Part shown: positions 25,649-34,656 of the stretch, piece by piece | Layout: every line of letters begins with the position of its first letter | Numbering within the stretch: the stretch's first letter is position 1 | NCBI RefSeq assembly: GCF_034929435.1 | Contig: NZ_JAYFUM010000006.1 | Span: forward strand, 62,001 to 126,000 | Length of the DNA stretch: 64,000 nt | From: Arcicella rigui | GTDB lineage: Bacteria > Bacteroidota > Bacteroidia > Cytophagales > Spirosomataceae | Direction: 5' to 3' | Notes under the pieces: generated by a model | Database searches by the model: none | What the model saw: the letters and a program-made list of their open reading frames with translations, nothing else | What the model was told of the DNA's origin: nothing | Translations under genes and position numbers: made by a program

Positions 25649-27553
25649 ATGACAACCAGCCAAAAGTACTTTTTCTTCCTCTTTTTTCTCCTGATGCCAC
25701 TCCTGAGTGAAAGTCAAGCCCTAAAAATTCAACATGATTTAGTGGTAGCAAAAGATGGTTCTGGAGATTTTAAATATATCCAAGATGCTATTGATGCCGT
25801 AAGAGTATTTTTGCCGCAGCCGATTACTATTCGTATCAAAAAAGGAGTTTATAAAGAAAAAGTAACGATTCCGAGTACACTTACCAATATTGCTATCATT
25901 GGCGAAGACAGTACTGTGATTTCTTATGATGATTTTTCTGGAAAAGGAAAAATGGAAACCTTTGATTCTTATACATTAAGAGTTTTAGGAAATGATATTA
26001 CTTTAGAAAATCTCATCATCGAAAATACGGCAGGAAGAGTTGGACAGGCAGTGGCTTTGCATATTGAAGGTGACCGCTGTGTGATTCGTAAATGTAAATT
26101 TTTAGGAAATCAAGATACCATTTTTGCTTCTGGAGAAAACTCTCGTCAACATTTTGTGGATTGTTATATCGAAGGAACTGTTGATTTTATTTTTGGCCCA
26201 GCAACAGCACTTTTTGAAAATTGTGTAATTCATAGTAAAGCCAATGGTTTTGTAACGGCGGCATCAACACCCAATTGGGTAAATTATGGCTATGTTTTTA
26301 AAAACTGTAAACTCACAGCCTCATCGGGAGTTGATAAAGTATATTTAGGTCGCCCATGGAGAAGTTATGCCAAAACAGTATTCATAAACTGTGAAATTGG
26401 AAAGCATATTTTACCCGAAGGCTGGGATGCTTGGGGAAAAGCAGAAAATGAAAAAACAGCCTACTATGCTGAATACCAAAGTACTGGCGAGGGAGCAAAG
26501 AGTTCATCAAGAGTAAAATGGGCTTATCAATTAAGCGATAGCGAAGCCGCAACTTATACCAAAGAAAATATCTTCGCAGGAACGATAAAACCCACAGCCA
26601 ATACTTTTTGGATAAAGCCTTCGCACTTGGGCATTACAGGAAAGGTAGATACTTCTTACAATAATTACACGGCTTATCTCAATAGTAAGCAGTCGCATCC
26701 AGTAACGACAATCGTACCAGAAAAACCTTTGGCTACTGTTTCAGAAACATATTCAATTACTTATGGAAAAATTGGTAATCGTGCTTTGTTTTTAGATGTT
26801 TTTAGTCCTAAAAAAAAGAGCGAAAAACCATTGCCTGCGGTCATGATTATTCACGGCGGTGGTTGGCGAACTGGAAACCGTACACAGCATTATCAATTAG
26901 CCAGAAGATTGGCGGAATTAGGTTTTGTCTGTTTTACGCCTGAGTATCGTTTATCTACGGAAGCACTTTATCCAGCAGCCGTTTATGATTTGAAATCAGC
27001 CCTGCGTTGGATGCGTGCCAATGCAAAAACCTACAATATCGACCCAGATAAAATCGCTACTTTAGGCTTTTCGGCGGGCGGAGAATTATCAGCTTTTATG
27101 GGAGTAACGGCTGAAAATCCAAGTTTTGAAGGAACAAATGGCAATTTGAATTACTCTTCAAAAGTACAAGCCGTTGTGGATATTGATGGCACTCTTTCTT
27201 TTGTTCATCCAGAATCGGGTGAAGGAAATGATAGCAAAGGTACTTCGGCAGCAACTTATTGGTTTGGAATTCCCAAAAAAGACAACCCACAACTTTGGGA
27301 CGAAGCTTCGCCATTGTACCATGTTGGAGCAAAAACGCCTCCGATTTTATTCTTAAATAGTTCAGTAGATAGAATGCACGCAGGCAGAGAAGATTTCAGA
27401 AAAGTATTAGATCAATATAAAATTTATTCAGAAGTACATACTTTTGCCGATGCACCACATTCCTTCTGTTTATTCAATCCTTGGTTTGAACCAACGGTTA
27501 AATACATTGCCGATTTTTTGAAGAAGACTTTGGTGAAATTAATAGATAAGTAA
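25649..27553 (+). CDS. Pectin methylesterase (CE8) fused to an alpha/beta-hydrolase esterase
   Basis: A two-enzyme exported fusion of 634 residues from the ATG at 25649 (signal peptide SQKYFFFLFFLLMPLLSESQ); an ATG at 25619 is possible. The N-terminal half is a CE8 beta-helix with GQAVALH, the catalytic QD of GNQDTIFA, the aspartate of GTVDFIFGPA and LGRPWR. The C-terminal half (about 365-630) is an acetyl-esterase-like hydrolase with HGGGWRTGN (oxyanion), GFSAGGELSA (nucleophile serine), the aspartate of NSSVDRMHAG and the histidine of ADAPHSFCLF. Together they could strip methyl and acetyl esters from the same pectin chain. It closes glycan locus 2 and is followed by a terminator. Confidence 0.9.
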   Translation: MTTSQKYFFFLFFLLMPLLSESQALKIQHDLVVAKDGSGDFKYIQDAIDAVRVFLPQPITIRIKKGVYKEKVTIPSTLTNIAIIGEDSTVISYDDFSGKGKMETFDSYTLRVLGNDITLENLIIENTAGRVGQAVALHIEGDRCVIRKCKFLGNQDTIFASGENSRQHFVDCYIEGTVDFIFGPATALFENCVIHSKANGFVTAASTPNWVNYGYVFKNCKLTASSGVDKVYLGRPWRSYAKTVFINCEIGKHILPEGWDAWGKAENEKTAYYAEYQSTGEGAKSSSRVKWAYQLSDSEAATYTKENIFAGTIKPTANTFWIKPSHLGITGKVDTSYNNYTAYLNSKQSHPVTTIVPEKPLATVSETYSITYGKIGNRALFLDVFSPKKKSEKPLPAVMIIHGGGWRTGNRTQHYQLARRLAELGFVCFTPEYRLSTEALYPAAVYDLKSALRWMRANAKTYNIDPDKIATLGFSAGGELSAFMGVTAENPSFEGTNGNLNYSSKVQAVVDIDGTLSFVHPESGEGNDSKGTSAATYWFGIPKKDNPQLWDEASPLYHVGAKTPPILFLNSSVDRMHAGREDFRKVLDQYKIYSEVHTFADAPHSFCLFNPWFEPTVKYIADFLKKTLVKLIDK

Positions 27554-27562
27554 AATAATTAG

Positions 27563-27605
27563 AGGACAATCTGTTTAATGAATAATACAAATAGATTGTC
27601 CTTTT
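27563..27605 (+). terminator. Terminator of glycan locus 2
   Basis: A 10-bp perfect stem, AGGACAATCT (27563-27572) with AGATTGTCCT (27593-27602), a 20-base loop and a following U tract. A second small hairpin, AAGCTTT/AAAGCTT plus a seven-T run, comes right after. Confidence 0.75.
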
Positions 27606-27641
27606 AAGCTTTAAAAGCTTTTTTTAAAAGTCTTTGTCGTT

Positions 27642-27649
27642 TATATTTG
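27642..27649 (+). promoter_or_regulatory. -7 box of the antitoxin-like gene
   Basis: TATATTTG matches TAnnTTTG exactly and lies 20 bp before the ATG at 27670. No TTG at -33 spacing was found. Confidence 0.45.
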
Positions 27650-27669
27650 TGTAAGATAAAATCAAAAAT

Positions 27670-27906
27670 ATGGCTGGTTCAATTCATTTTAACGCAAATA
27701 TGACTTTCGATCAATTGATTGAATTGGTTAGACAATTGCCTCAAAATCAAAAAAAGCAATTAGTCTCAATTCTTGTAGAGGAAACAGATTCAATCTCTAA
27801 AGAAGAAGTAATTTCTACCATCAAAGAAGGTTTAAAAGAAGTCAAACTTCACAAGGAAGGTAAAATAAAACTTAACACCTTAGATGATTTTTTAGCAAAA
27901 AATTAA
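27670..27906 (+). CDS. Small antitoxin-like protein without a toxin partner
   Basis: A 78-residue protein. The N-terminal part (TFDQLIELVRQLPQNQKKQL) and the tail (IKEGLKEVKLHKEGKIKL, then DDFLAKN) resemble the small RelB-like antitoxins of Bacteroidota and cyanobacteria. An ATG at 27700 (MTFDQL) is an alternative start. No RelE/ParE-type gene follows: the next gene is convergent and its stop codon overlaps this one. It is either an orphan antitoxin or an unrelated regulator. Confidence 0.6.
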   Translation: MAGSIHFNANMTFDQLIELVRQLPQNQKKQLVSILVEETDSISKEEVISTIKEGLKEVKLHKEGKIKLNTLDDFLAKN

Positions 27907-28655
27907 ATACCCTTCTTCCCTCGTTTACTAACCGCCTTTGCACTTACCCAAAAAAGTACAAATCCAGAAAGGATAGTGAGTAATCCAAAAATAGAAAAGG
28001 CACGTAATAAGTAATTGGAAATATTATCTCTACTCTCAAAATCCATTGTATGTAGCATCCATAAAAAGTCAAAAATTCTCCATTTTTCATTTCTAAATTT
28101 CTGAATTGTACCTAATTCGGTAGCCACATAAACTGTTGTTTTACTTGGATGTTCAAACGTAATGGCAAAAGCTGGTAAAGCCTGTTCCCGATACTCATGG
28201 TGTCCGTTTGTAGAAGTTAAGTATTCGATATTTTTAATTTTTGCTTCTTCCGAAAAACCTCTTTTTGCTACTTCAATCGCTTCTTCTTTCGATAAAGCAG
28301 GTCTGATTTTACCAGTAGCTGCATCTGCCAATTGGATTTTTTTGCCTCTATCATGTTCTTGTGAGTAAGTAATCTGATAAGTAGCTTTCCCTAAAATTTG
28401 GATGAGTTTTATATCAAAAATAAAATTGACAGAGTCCTTTTGTTTTATTTGTTGAATAACGGTCTGCGGATTCGCCAAAGCAATATTGGCACTAAGTGGA
28501 TGAATATGAGCCTTTTGGTGGTCGCCATGTACTTCGTCCATATCCGACCAACTGAAGTACAAACCTCCAATTGTCCAAAACAAAAACTGAATTCCCAAGA
28601 CTAAACCTAAATAGCGATGTATTTTACGAATGCGAAAGTGAAATGATTTTTTCAA
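27903..28655 (-). CDS. PepSY-domain membrane protein
   Basis: A 250-residue protein of the PepSY-associated TM-helix type. An N-terminal helix (RYLGLVLGIQFLFWTIGGLY), a periplasmic region with a PepSY unit (ALSKEEAIEVAKRGFSEE, about 120-138) and a C-terminal helix (LLRAFSIFGLLTILSGFVLF) are visible. Relatives are linked to siderophore reduction or to peptidase inhibition. It is divergent from the metal ATPase at 28831, and a metal-linked role is plausible but unproven. Its stop codon overlaps that of the gene at 27670, with no terminator between. Confidence 0.85.
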   Translation of the reverse strand: MKKSFHFRIRKIHRYLGLVLGIQFLFWTIGGLYFSWSDMDEVHGDHQKAHIHPLSANIALANPQTVIQQIKQKDSVNFIFDIKLIQILGKATYQITYSQEHDRGKKIQLADAATGKIRPALSKEEAIEVAKRGFSEEAKIKNIEYLTSTNGHHEYREQALPAFAITFEHPSKTTVYVATELGTIQKFRNEKWRIFDFLWMLHTMDFESRDNISNYLLRAFSIFGLLTILSGFVLFWVSAKAVSKRGKKGI

Positions 28656-28830
28656 AAGAAATGCTGTTAAATGATATTTTAAAAATACTCAGAAATGCGT
28701 TTGTTTAATATTTTAAAGGGTCATTATTTACAAAATTTACAGATTCTCAATTTATATTTCCTTTTTGATTCCCTGTTGCACTTCCTTTTTCTCTAATTTA
28801 CGCCCCTAATCCTTACATTTCATCAGAATT

Positions 28831-30768
28831 ATGTGCAACCAACATTCAACGATACATCAACATCACGAAAGTGAACATGAAGAACATCATCATGAACATC
28901 AGCATCATGATGATAGCAATTGGCAAGAATTTTTTCCTGCCTTGATTTCAGGAATTTTGCTTCTACTTGGTATCATTTCGGATAACTTAAAGCTGTCATT
29001 TTTTACTTCCGAAATTCGTTTTATTGGCTACTTAATTGCCTATTTACCTGTTGGTTTTCCTGTTTTGAAAAATGCCTTCAAGAGTATTCAAAAGGGAGAT
29101 ATTTTTGATGAATTTTTCTTGATGGGCTTGGCTACGGTTGGTGCTTTCGGCATTGGTGAATATCCAGAAGGTGTAGCCGTCATGCTTTTTTATACCATCG
29201 GCGAGTTATTTCAAGGAGCAGCCGTAAAGCGTGCCAAAGGCTCAATCAAGGCTTTGTTGGATGTTCGCCCTGATAAAGTATCGGTAAAAAGAGATGAAAA
29301 AATTCTGGTTGTCAATCCTGTAAAAGTAGCGATTGGAGAATTTATTCAAGTAAAAGCAGGTGAAAAAGTAGCTTTAGACGGCATTCAAATCAGTGATTCT
29401 GCTACTTACAATACGGCTGCACTCACGGGAGAAAGTATGCCAGAAACCAAGCAAAAAGGCGAAATGATTTTGGCAGGAATGATAAATTTAGACACTTTGG
29501 TAGAAATACAAGTAAACACTGTTTTTAAAGATACCAAGCTCTCGAAAATTTTGGAAATGGTACAAAATGCTACCGCCAGAAAATCACAAACACAATTATT
29601 TATTTCAAAATTTGCCAAAATTTATACGCCAATTGTCTTTGCTTTGGCGGTTTCTATTACTTTTCTTCCTTACTTTTTTGTAGAAAATTACCTTTTTCAA
29701 GATTGGCTTTATCGGGCTTTGGTGTTCTTGGTAATTTCTTGTCCCTGTGCTTTGGTAGTTTCTATTCCATTGGGGTATTTTGGCGGAATCGGGGCGGCTT
29801 CACAACATGGTATTTTGTTTAAAGGAGCTAATTTTTTGGATGTGCTGACCCAAGTAAATGCTGTAGTGATGGACAAAACGGGTACATTGACCAAAGGTAA
29901 TTTTAAAGTTCAGCAAGTGGAAATTGTAGGAGAAAACAAACAAGAAGTATTAGCAAAAGTGGCTTTATTGGAAAGTAAGTCAAATCACCCTGTTGCTAAA
30001 GCAATTGTTGAATTTGTTAAACCTACATTAAACGAAAGTATTTTAAGTGAATTTAAAGAAATTTCGGGACATGGTTTAGTTGGCAAAATAGCCGAAGATG
30101 AAGTAATGGTGGGGAATTTACAACTTTTGAAAAAGTATCAGATTCCCTTTTCAGATACGCTTTCCGAGATTGAAGAAAGTCATGTAGTAATAGCGTTTAA
30201 TCGTGAATACGCAGGTTATATTGTATTGGCAGACGAAATAAAAGCCGATGCCCAACAAGCAATTGCTGATTTACAAAAAATGAATATCAAAACAGTAATG
30301 CTTTCGGGAGATAAGAAAGCGGTTGTAGCGAAAGTTGCCAAAACTTTAAATATTAAGGAAGCTTTTGCAGAATTGTTACCCGAAATTAAAGTGGAACATT
30401 TACAGGGTTTGAAAGATAGACATTTTAAGGTTGCTTTTGTCGGTGATGGCATTAATGATGCACCAGTAATTGCTCTTTCAGACGTAGGCATAGCGATGGG
30501 TGGCATGGGTTCAGATGCCAGTATTGAAACGGCAGATGTGGTTATTCAAAATGACCAGCCTTCTAAAATCGTTACCGCAATTCGTATTGCAAAGGCTACT
30601 AAAAATATAGTTTGGCAAAATATTGCTTTGGCATTTGTCGTAAAAGTATTGGTGTTGATACTCGGTGCGGGCGGATTGGCTAATATGTGGGAAGCTGTTT
30701 TTGCCGATGTTGGTGTGGCACTTTTAGCTATTTTGAATGCTGTTAGGATTCAGAGAATGAAATTTTAA
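28831..30768 (+). CDS. Zn/Cd/Pb-exporting P1B-type ATPase (ZntA/CadA-like)
   Basis: A 645-residue inner-membrane metal exporter. In place of the usual ferredoxin-like metal domain it has a histidine-rich N-terminus (about residues 3-31, mostly His and Glu). Motifs: TGES actuator (ALTGESMPE), C304-P305-C306 in the transport helix, D348 in DKTGTLTKG as phosphorylated aspartate, SNHPVAKAI, and GDGINDAPVIALSD. The last helices carry a lysine (VVKVLVLILG) and FADVGVALL, the DxG pattern of the P1B-2 group, so zinc, cadmium or lead is favoured over copper. It has its own terminator. Confidence 0.93.
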   Translation: MCNQHSTIHQHHESEHEEHHHEHQHHDDSNWQEFFPALISGILLLLGIISDNLKLSFFTSEIRFIGYLIAYLPVGFPVLKNAFKSIQKGDIFDEFFLMGLATVGAFGIGEYPEGVAVMLFYTIGELFQGAAVKRAKGSIKALLDVRPDKVSVKRDEKILVVNPVKVAIGEFIQVKAGEKVALDGIQISDSATYNTAALTGESMPETKQKGEMILAGMINLDTLVEIQVNTVFKDTKLSKILEMVQNATARKSQTQLFISKFAKIYTPIVFALAVSITFLPYFFVENYLFQDWLYRALVFLVISCPCALVVSIPLGYFGGIGAASQHGILFKGANFLDVLTQVNAVVMDKTGTLTKGNFKVQQVEIVGENKQEVLAKVALLESKSNHPVAKAIVEFVKPTLNESILSEFKEISGHGLVGKIAEDEVMVGNLQLLKKYQIPFSDTLSEIEESHVVIAFNREYAGYIVLADEIKADAQQAIADLQKMNIKTVMLSGDKKAVVAKVAKTLNIKEAFAELLPEIKVEHLQGLKDRHFKVAFVGDGINDAPVIALSDVGIAMGGMGSDASIETADVVIQNDQPSKIVTAIRIAKATKNIVWQNIALAFVVKVLVLILGAGGLANMWEAVFADVGVALLAILNAVRIQRMKF

Positions 30769-30776
30769 AATGAGAC

Positions 30777-30811
30777 GAGGCTGTTAATTCTATTGTTAAC
30801 AGCCTCATTTA
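30777..30811. terminator. Bidirectional terminator
   Basis: An 11-bp perfect stem, GAGGCTGTTAA (30777-30787) with TTAACAGCCTC (30796-30806), an 8-base loop and an AT-rich tail. It lies between the convergent metal ATPase and esterase genes. Confidence 0.8.
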
Positions 30812-30817
30812 ATTAAA

Positions 30818-31693
30818 TTAATTCCGCATAAAAAATGACCATGCTTCCAAATACACATCAATATCGTTAGGATAATCATGCTTGCCACCAATAACTTTTA
30901 AGAGTGTTACTTCTGGTTTTTTCTTTTCCTTGAAAGTATATTTTTCAATCACTTTATTGTCGTTCGGGTCGTTGTCTGGGAGTTTTTCCAAAGTTGGTTC
31001 TCCTTTGTAACCAGCTAATTTTGCCCAATAGTCAAAAGTACGGTCGGTAGAACGAACAAAACCTAAATTGACCGTCGAGCCAAGTTTTACTTCTCCACCT
31101 TGATAAGGATTAATTGGGTCTAAAGTACCATTGATAATCATTACAGGTTTAGCAATTTGTTTTTCGATACAATCTAAATTATTGGTATCGGGTAAATTCG
31201 CTACAATGGCAGTAATTGCTCTAAATTTTTCAGGCATTGTCAAAGCCAATTTATAAGCCATGTGTCCACCGCCAGAAGTACCTACTGCAAACACTTTCTT
31301 ATCATCAATTTGATATTTTTCTTTAAAAAACGAAATCATTTGTCCGAAAAAAGCTTCTTCGTTGATATTTTCATGATTGGCCGCCGAATTAGCCGTTTTT
31401 CTGCATTCATTCCAGTAACGTTTATAGCCATTCGGAAAAACTAATAATATATTTTCTTTCGTCGCTAATTCTTCAAATTTTTTGGTGGGTTCATAGCTAC
31501 CGTACTTTCTAATTTGCATTCCATCACCTTGCGAGCCATGTAAAATAAAAACTAAGGAAGCTTTAGGTTTGCTTGAAGGCAAGTAATGAAAACTTCTGGA
31601 ATGATTTTCAATCATCATTGAATCTGTACGGATTTGAGCTTTTGTCAAACCAGAACAGCAAATTAAGAGCATTAAAATCAAGGTCTTTCGCAT
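30818..31693 (-). CDS. Secreted esterase, PHB-depolymerase/feruloyl-esterase family (LpqC-like)
   Basis: A 291-residue exported alpha/beta hydrolase (signal peptide MRKTLILMLLICCSGLTKAQ). It has an oxyanion HG motif in VFILHGSQGDGMQI, a GxSxG nucleophile elbow in AVGTSGGGHMAYKL, a likely acid in INGTLDPINPYQGG and a C-terminal histidine in VIGGKHDYPND. Relatives cleave short polyhydroxybutyrates, acetylated or feruloylated xylan, or small esters, so the substrate is not defined. It is on the same strand as the caspase-like gene but 87 bp apart. Confidence 0.82.
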   Translation of the reverse strand: MRKTLILMLLICCSGLTKAQIRTDSMMIENHSRSFHYLPSSKPKASLVFILHGSQGDGMQIRKYGSYEPTKKFEELATKENILLVFPNGYKRYWNECRKTANSAANHENINEEAFFGQMISFFKEKYQIDDKKVFAVGTSGGGHMAYKLALTMPEKFRAITAIVANLPDTNNLDCIEKQIAKPVMIINGTLDPINPYQGGEVKLGSTVNLGFVRSTDRTFDYWAKLAGYKGEPTLEKLPDNDPNDNKVIEKYTFKEKKKPEVTLLKVIGGKHDYPNDIDVYLEAWSFFMRN

Positions 31694-31780
31694 AATATTA
31701 ACATTGTGTTTTATATTTTATTTCAAATATAAGCCTAAAACAGTATGTTTAATATAATACTTTCCCAAAATAATGCAAAA

Positions 31781-32605
31781 CTATTCTTTGTTAGCGGTGG
31801 AATCTATTTCAAAAATAGGCGATTGAGAATATGAAAAGCCTGTGATTTTTGATTGCCTTTCTATGAATTTTCTTACTTCGACGACCGTTTTTTGTTTGAT
31901 ACTTTCCCAAGAAACTTTGGTATTGTCGTTGGAAGTTGAGTTGTCAAAAGCTCTTCTAAACATTTGTTGGAAAATACTTCCAGAAGGTAAACTGTATGAA
32001 AATTCTCCTTTTTCAGCCGCACAAATTAATACATTTTGTTTTGAATTGGGTGTTCCGAAATTCCAAAAGAGTCCTTTTACTAAATCTTCATCAATGGGAT
32101 TTGCCGTGTAAGCCAATTTTGCCGCTGGATTTTCGATAATGTTATTGCAGCAGTCAGCCAAAATAAATTTCAATTTTGGGTTTTGCTCTCCAACAATCGC
32201 ACTTAGTTTGTTCATCGACAAAGAGTTATCGCTAAAGTCTAAATGTGGATAGGCACTTCCGTCTCTGTTCGAGCCATGTCCTGAAAAATAAACTGCAATG
32301 CCACTGTTCGGAGCTTGATTTTGGCTAATGTTTCCCAGAGATTTTATAGCATTGAGTAGCGTCGGAATCGTAAAACGCTCGTGTGTAAATGTTTGAATAC
32401 GCACGTCCATTTCTGCAATTCTTCCTTTGTTGCTAAAAAATGCTTGCATCGCCTCTAAGTCTCGTTGACGGTCTTTTTTACGATTATTGTCGCTTAAATC
32501 TACGGCTAAAAACACATTGAGTACTGGTTTGAGCTGTCGAGCTTTGGCCTTATGAAAGCCCAATAGACCAGCGATACTTAGACCTAAAAATAATCTTCTT
32601 TTCAT
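31781..32605 (-). CDS. Secreted caspase-like peptidase (C14)
   Basis: A 274-residue protein with an N-terminal export signal (MKRRLFLGLSIAGLLGFHKA, twin-arginine-like start). The caspase fold is marked by H110 in AVYFSGHGSN and the dyad cysteine in ILADCCNN (C153 is at the position of the metacaspase DSC cysteine). There is no attached death-fold, TPR or WD domain. It lies in the same direction as two paralogous secreted unknowns upstream (33250 and 33792), which with their divergent ECF sigma factor may be one regulated system. Substrate unknown. Confidence 0.82.
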   Translation of the reverse strand: MKRRLFLGLSIAGLLGFHKAKARQLKPVLNVFLAVDLSDNNRKKDRQRDLEAMQAFFSNKGRIAEMDVRIQTFTHERFTIPTLLNAIKSLGNISQNQAPNSGIAVYFSGHGSNRDGSAYPHLDFSDNSLSMNKLSAIVGEQNPKLKFILADCCNNIIENPAAKLAYTANPIDEDLVKGLFWNFGTPNSKQNVLICAAEKGEFSYSLPSGSIFQQMFRRAFDNSTSNDNTKVSWESIKQKTVVEVRKFIERQSKITGFSYSQSPIFEIDSTANKE

Positions 32606-32686
32606 TTTGGGTGTTATTTAAAATTAGCGATTTATATTTAAAATTTGATAACGTGTCGGTCTGAATTAAAACATCCAAACGATGAT

Positions 32687-33250
32687 TTAATTATTCTTCC
32701 GTGGAGAATCGTTTGGAAAAATTTTTTGTAAATAAGCAAGCATAAGCTCGTAGGAAGGGTCAAAATCTTCTTCTTTGTTGATGCCCTCTCCCACAAATCG
32801 CCATACTCTACAATCATAAGAAATCAGTATCCGAAGTATTTGTGTTCCTTTTCTAAATTCTAAACCCAATTTTGGCGTAAAAGTGCAATTTTTCATCATG
32901 TTATCGAAGGCATAATTGGCATCGCTACTTAGAATTTTTTTTAGTTCCATACTTTGAATTGCCGTAAGTGAAGATGTTTTTTTTCGGATACTGAAACCTC
33001 CGAAAGTTTCACCATCATGACGAAATGGGTCGAGTAAATATCCGTTGATTTGTTCTGCTTCCATTAAAATTTTGTAAGAAGAATAACCTAAAAAACGCTT
33101 TACTTTTTGCTGTTCGACAGGAAAATTTTGCTTTGAAAATTGAGCTATATCGGCTGATAGTTCATTGTGAGTCCATTTTTGGTTGTAAGGTTTAGCGATA
33201 CTTATCTGACTCAACAATAATAAGTAGCACAAAATAATTTGCTTTGTCAT
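32687..33250 (-). CDS. Secreted protein of unknown function, paralog A
   Basis: A 187-residue exported protein (signal peptide ending QISIAK) that I cannot assign. It is clearly related to the gene directly upstream. Shared features are FLGYSSYKILMEAEQINGYL against FLGSERIKVIQEADSVLVYG, the motif CTFTPKLGLEF against CAFSPQIAFEF, and a second conserved cysteine after LRILIS/LRLLLC. The two cysteines could form a disulfide. The start overlaps the stop of the upstream gene by 4 bp, so the two are co-translated. They probably arose by tandem duplication. Confidence 0.7.
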   Translation of the reverse strand: MTKQIILCYLLLLSQISIAKPYNQKWTHNELSADIAQFSKQNFPVEQQKVKRFLGYSSYKILMEAEQINGYLLDPFRHDGETFGGFSIRKKTSSLTAIQSMELKKILSSDANYAFDNMMKNCTFTPKLGLEFRKGTQILRILISYDCRVWRFVGEGINKEEDFDPSYELMLAYLQKIFPNDSPRKNN

Positions 33251-33792
33251 TTTCTCCTTTTGTTATTTGGATTCACAATCCTGTTTACGAGTAATTTCCA
33301 GTCGGAACTGGTTTTGGTAAAACTCTTCCCTATGGCTTTACTTTTTGAATCAAAAAATTTTAATTCGTTACAGTAAAAGCAAAGTAATAAACGTAGTTTT
33401 TGCTGTTGTTGATAAAATTCAAAGGCAATTTGTGGCGAGAATGCACAAAGCTCATGAACCCCTTCAGAATCATAATTTTGAATCTGAAAGATTTGCCTTT
33501 GTAAAGCTTGCTTGTCTTTCTCTTTTATTTTCTGAGCTTTGTTGCTAATGTAGAATCCTTCCAAAAGTTCAGAAGCTGAATGCTTATTGTTATCATCGGG
33601 ATTTAAACCGTACACCAAAACGCTATCAGCTTCTTGGATTACTTTAATTCTCTCTGAACCCAGAAATGTTACAAGGTTATCATCAAGAATCACTTTTTGA
33701 GGACTAATCTTATATTTAGTATGTGTTTGTGCCTTTAAATTTGGTATTGAAGCATACATAAAACCCAGAAGAAAAATAGATAAATAGTTCAT
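33247..33792 (-). CDS. Secreted protein of unknown function, paralog B
   Basis: A 181-residue exported protein (signal peptide ending PNLKAQ), paralogous to the gene that overlaps its 3' end. It keeps the FLG-x4-IK-x3-EAD core and the CAFSP motif, and has an additional C-x2-C pair (CFYCNEL) where paralog A has a single cysteine. It is first in the leftward unit with paralog A and the caspase, and faces a divergent ECF sigma gene across a 161-bp promoter region in which I found no clear TAnnTTTG box. Confidence 0.7.
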   Translation of the reverse strand: MNYLSIFLLGFMYASIPNLKAQTHTKYKISPQKVILDDNLVTFLGSERIKVIQEADSVLVYGLNPDDNNKHSASELLEGFYISNKAQKIKEKDKQALQRQIFQIQNYDSEGVHELCAFSPQIAFEFYQQQQKLRLLLCFYCNELKFFDSKSKAIGKSFTKTSSDWKLLVNRIVNPNNKRRK

Positions 33793-33953
33793 AAGTAAAG
33801 TTGATTAACGAGTGTCATTAAGTATAATAGAAGAAAAAAGGGTTTTGTAATGTTGATATTGAAAAATAAGTAATAAATGTCAAGACTTGTTTGTGTTGTG
33901 AAAAATATTCGTAAAATTTACTCTTACAATATCTTCCCTTTGGCCCAACGCTT

Positions 33954-34589
33954 ATGTCGAACACAAATTTTCAGCGATACGAACGAGACGATGCCTTTTT
34001 TTATAAGGAACTTCTTGAAGAAAATCCAAACGCTTTTACTTTTCTCTATCAGCAAACTCATCAGCAATGTATTCCTTTTGCTTTGACAAAGGGCAGTGAA
34101 ATAGAGGAAGCGGAAGACATTCTGCAAGAGTGTTTGGCAATTTTTATCGTCAAACTCCGAAATCGAGAATATACTTGGCAGGCAAATGCTAAAATTACCA
34201 GTTACTTTTATCGGATTTATATCAATCAATGGAAAAAACAGATTGACCAAAAAAGTAAATTACCTACACTTAGTCTTCAACAAGATTTTAATCAGTACAA
34301 GGATGAAAAAGAAAATAATTTCAAAGAAACAGAAGGAGAAATCTCAATTGATAAAGTAGATGTTGGATATGAAAATCATGAAAGAGAATGGATTTTTGTT
34401 CAATTAGAAAAAGCATTTAGAACATTGAAAGAAGATTGTCAAAAAATGCTTTCCTTATTTTATGTTGAAGAATTGTCCTTAAAATTGATAGCTGAACAAT
34501 TAAAGATTACCGAAGCTTCGGCTACACTCAAGCGTTTTCGATGTGCCAAATATTTAAGGGAATCATTTAAACCTAAAAATCAAAATTAA
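33954..34589 (+). CDS. ECF-type sigma-70 factor, third in the window
   Basis: A 211-residue sigma factor. Region 2 is EAEDILQECLAIFIVKLRN (about 50-68) and region 4 is LKEDCQKMLSLFYVEELSLK followed by LIAEQLKITEASATLKRFR. It differs from the two glycan-locus factors and is not followed by FecR but by a short membrane protein that looks like its anti-sigma factor. It is divergent from the caspase unit, so it may control it. Confidence 0.88.
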   Translation: MSNTNFQRYERDDAFFYKELLEENPNAFTFLYQQTHQQCIPFALTKGSEIEEAEDILQECLAIFIVKLRNREYTWQANAKITSYFYRIYINQWKKQIDQKSKLPTLSLQQDFNQYKDEKENNFKETEGEISIDKVDVGYENHEREWIFVQLEKAFRTLKEDCQKMLSLFYVEELSLKLIAEQLKITEASATLKRFRCAKYLRESFKPKNQN

Positions 34590-34656
34590 TTATCTGATAA
34601 GGAGAAGTGTTATTTCAGTATTAATCTTTAAGACATTCATTTTCAAGAGCATCAAG

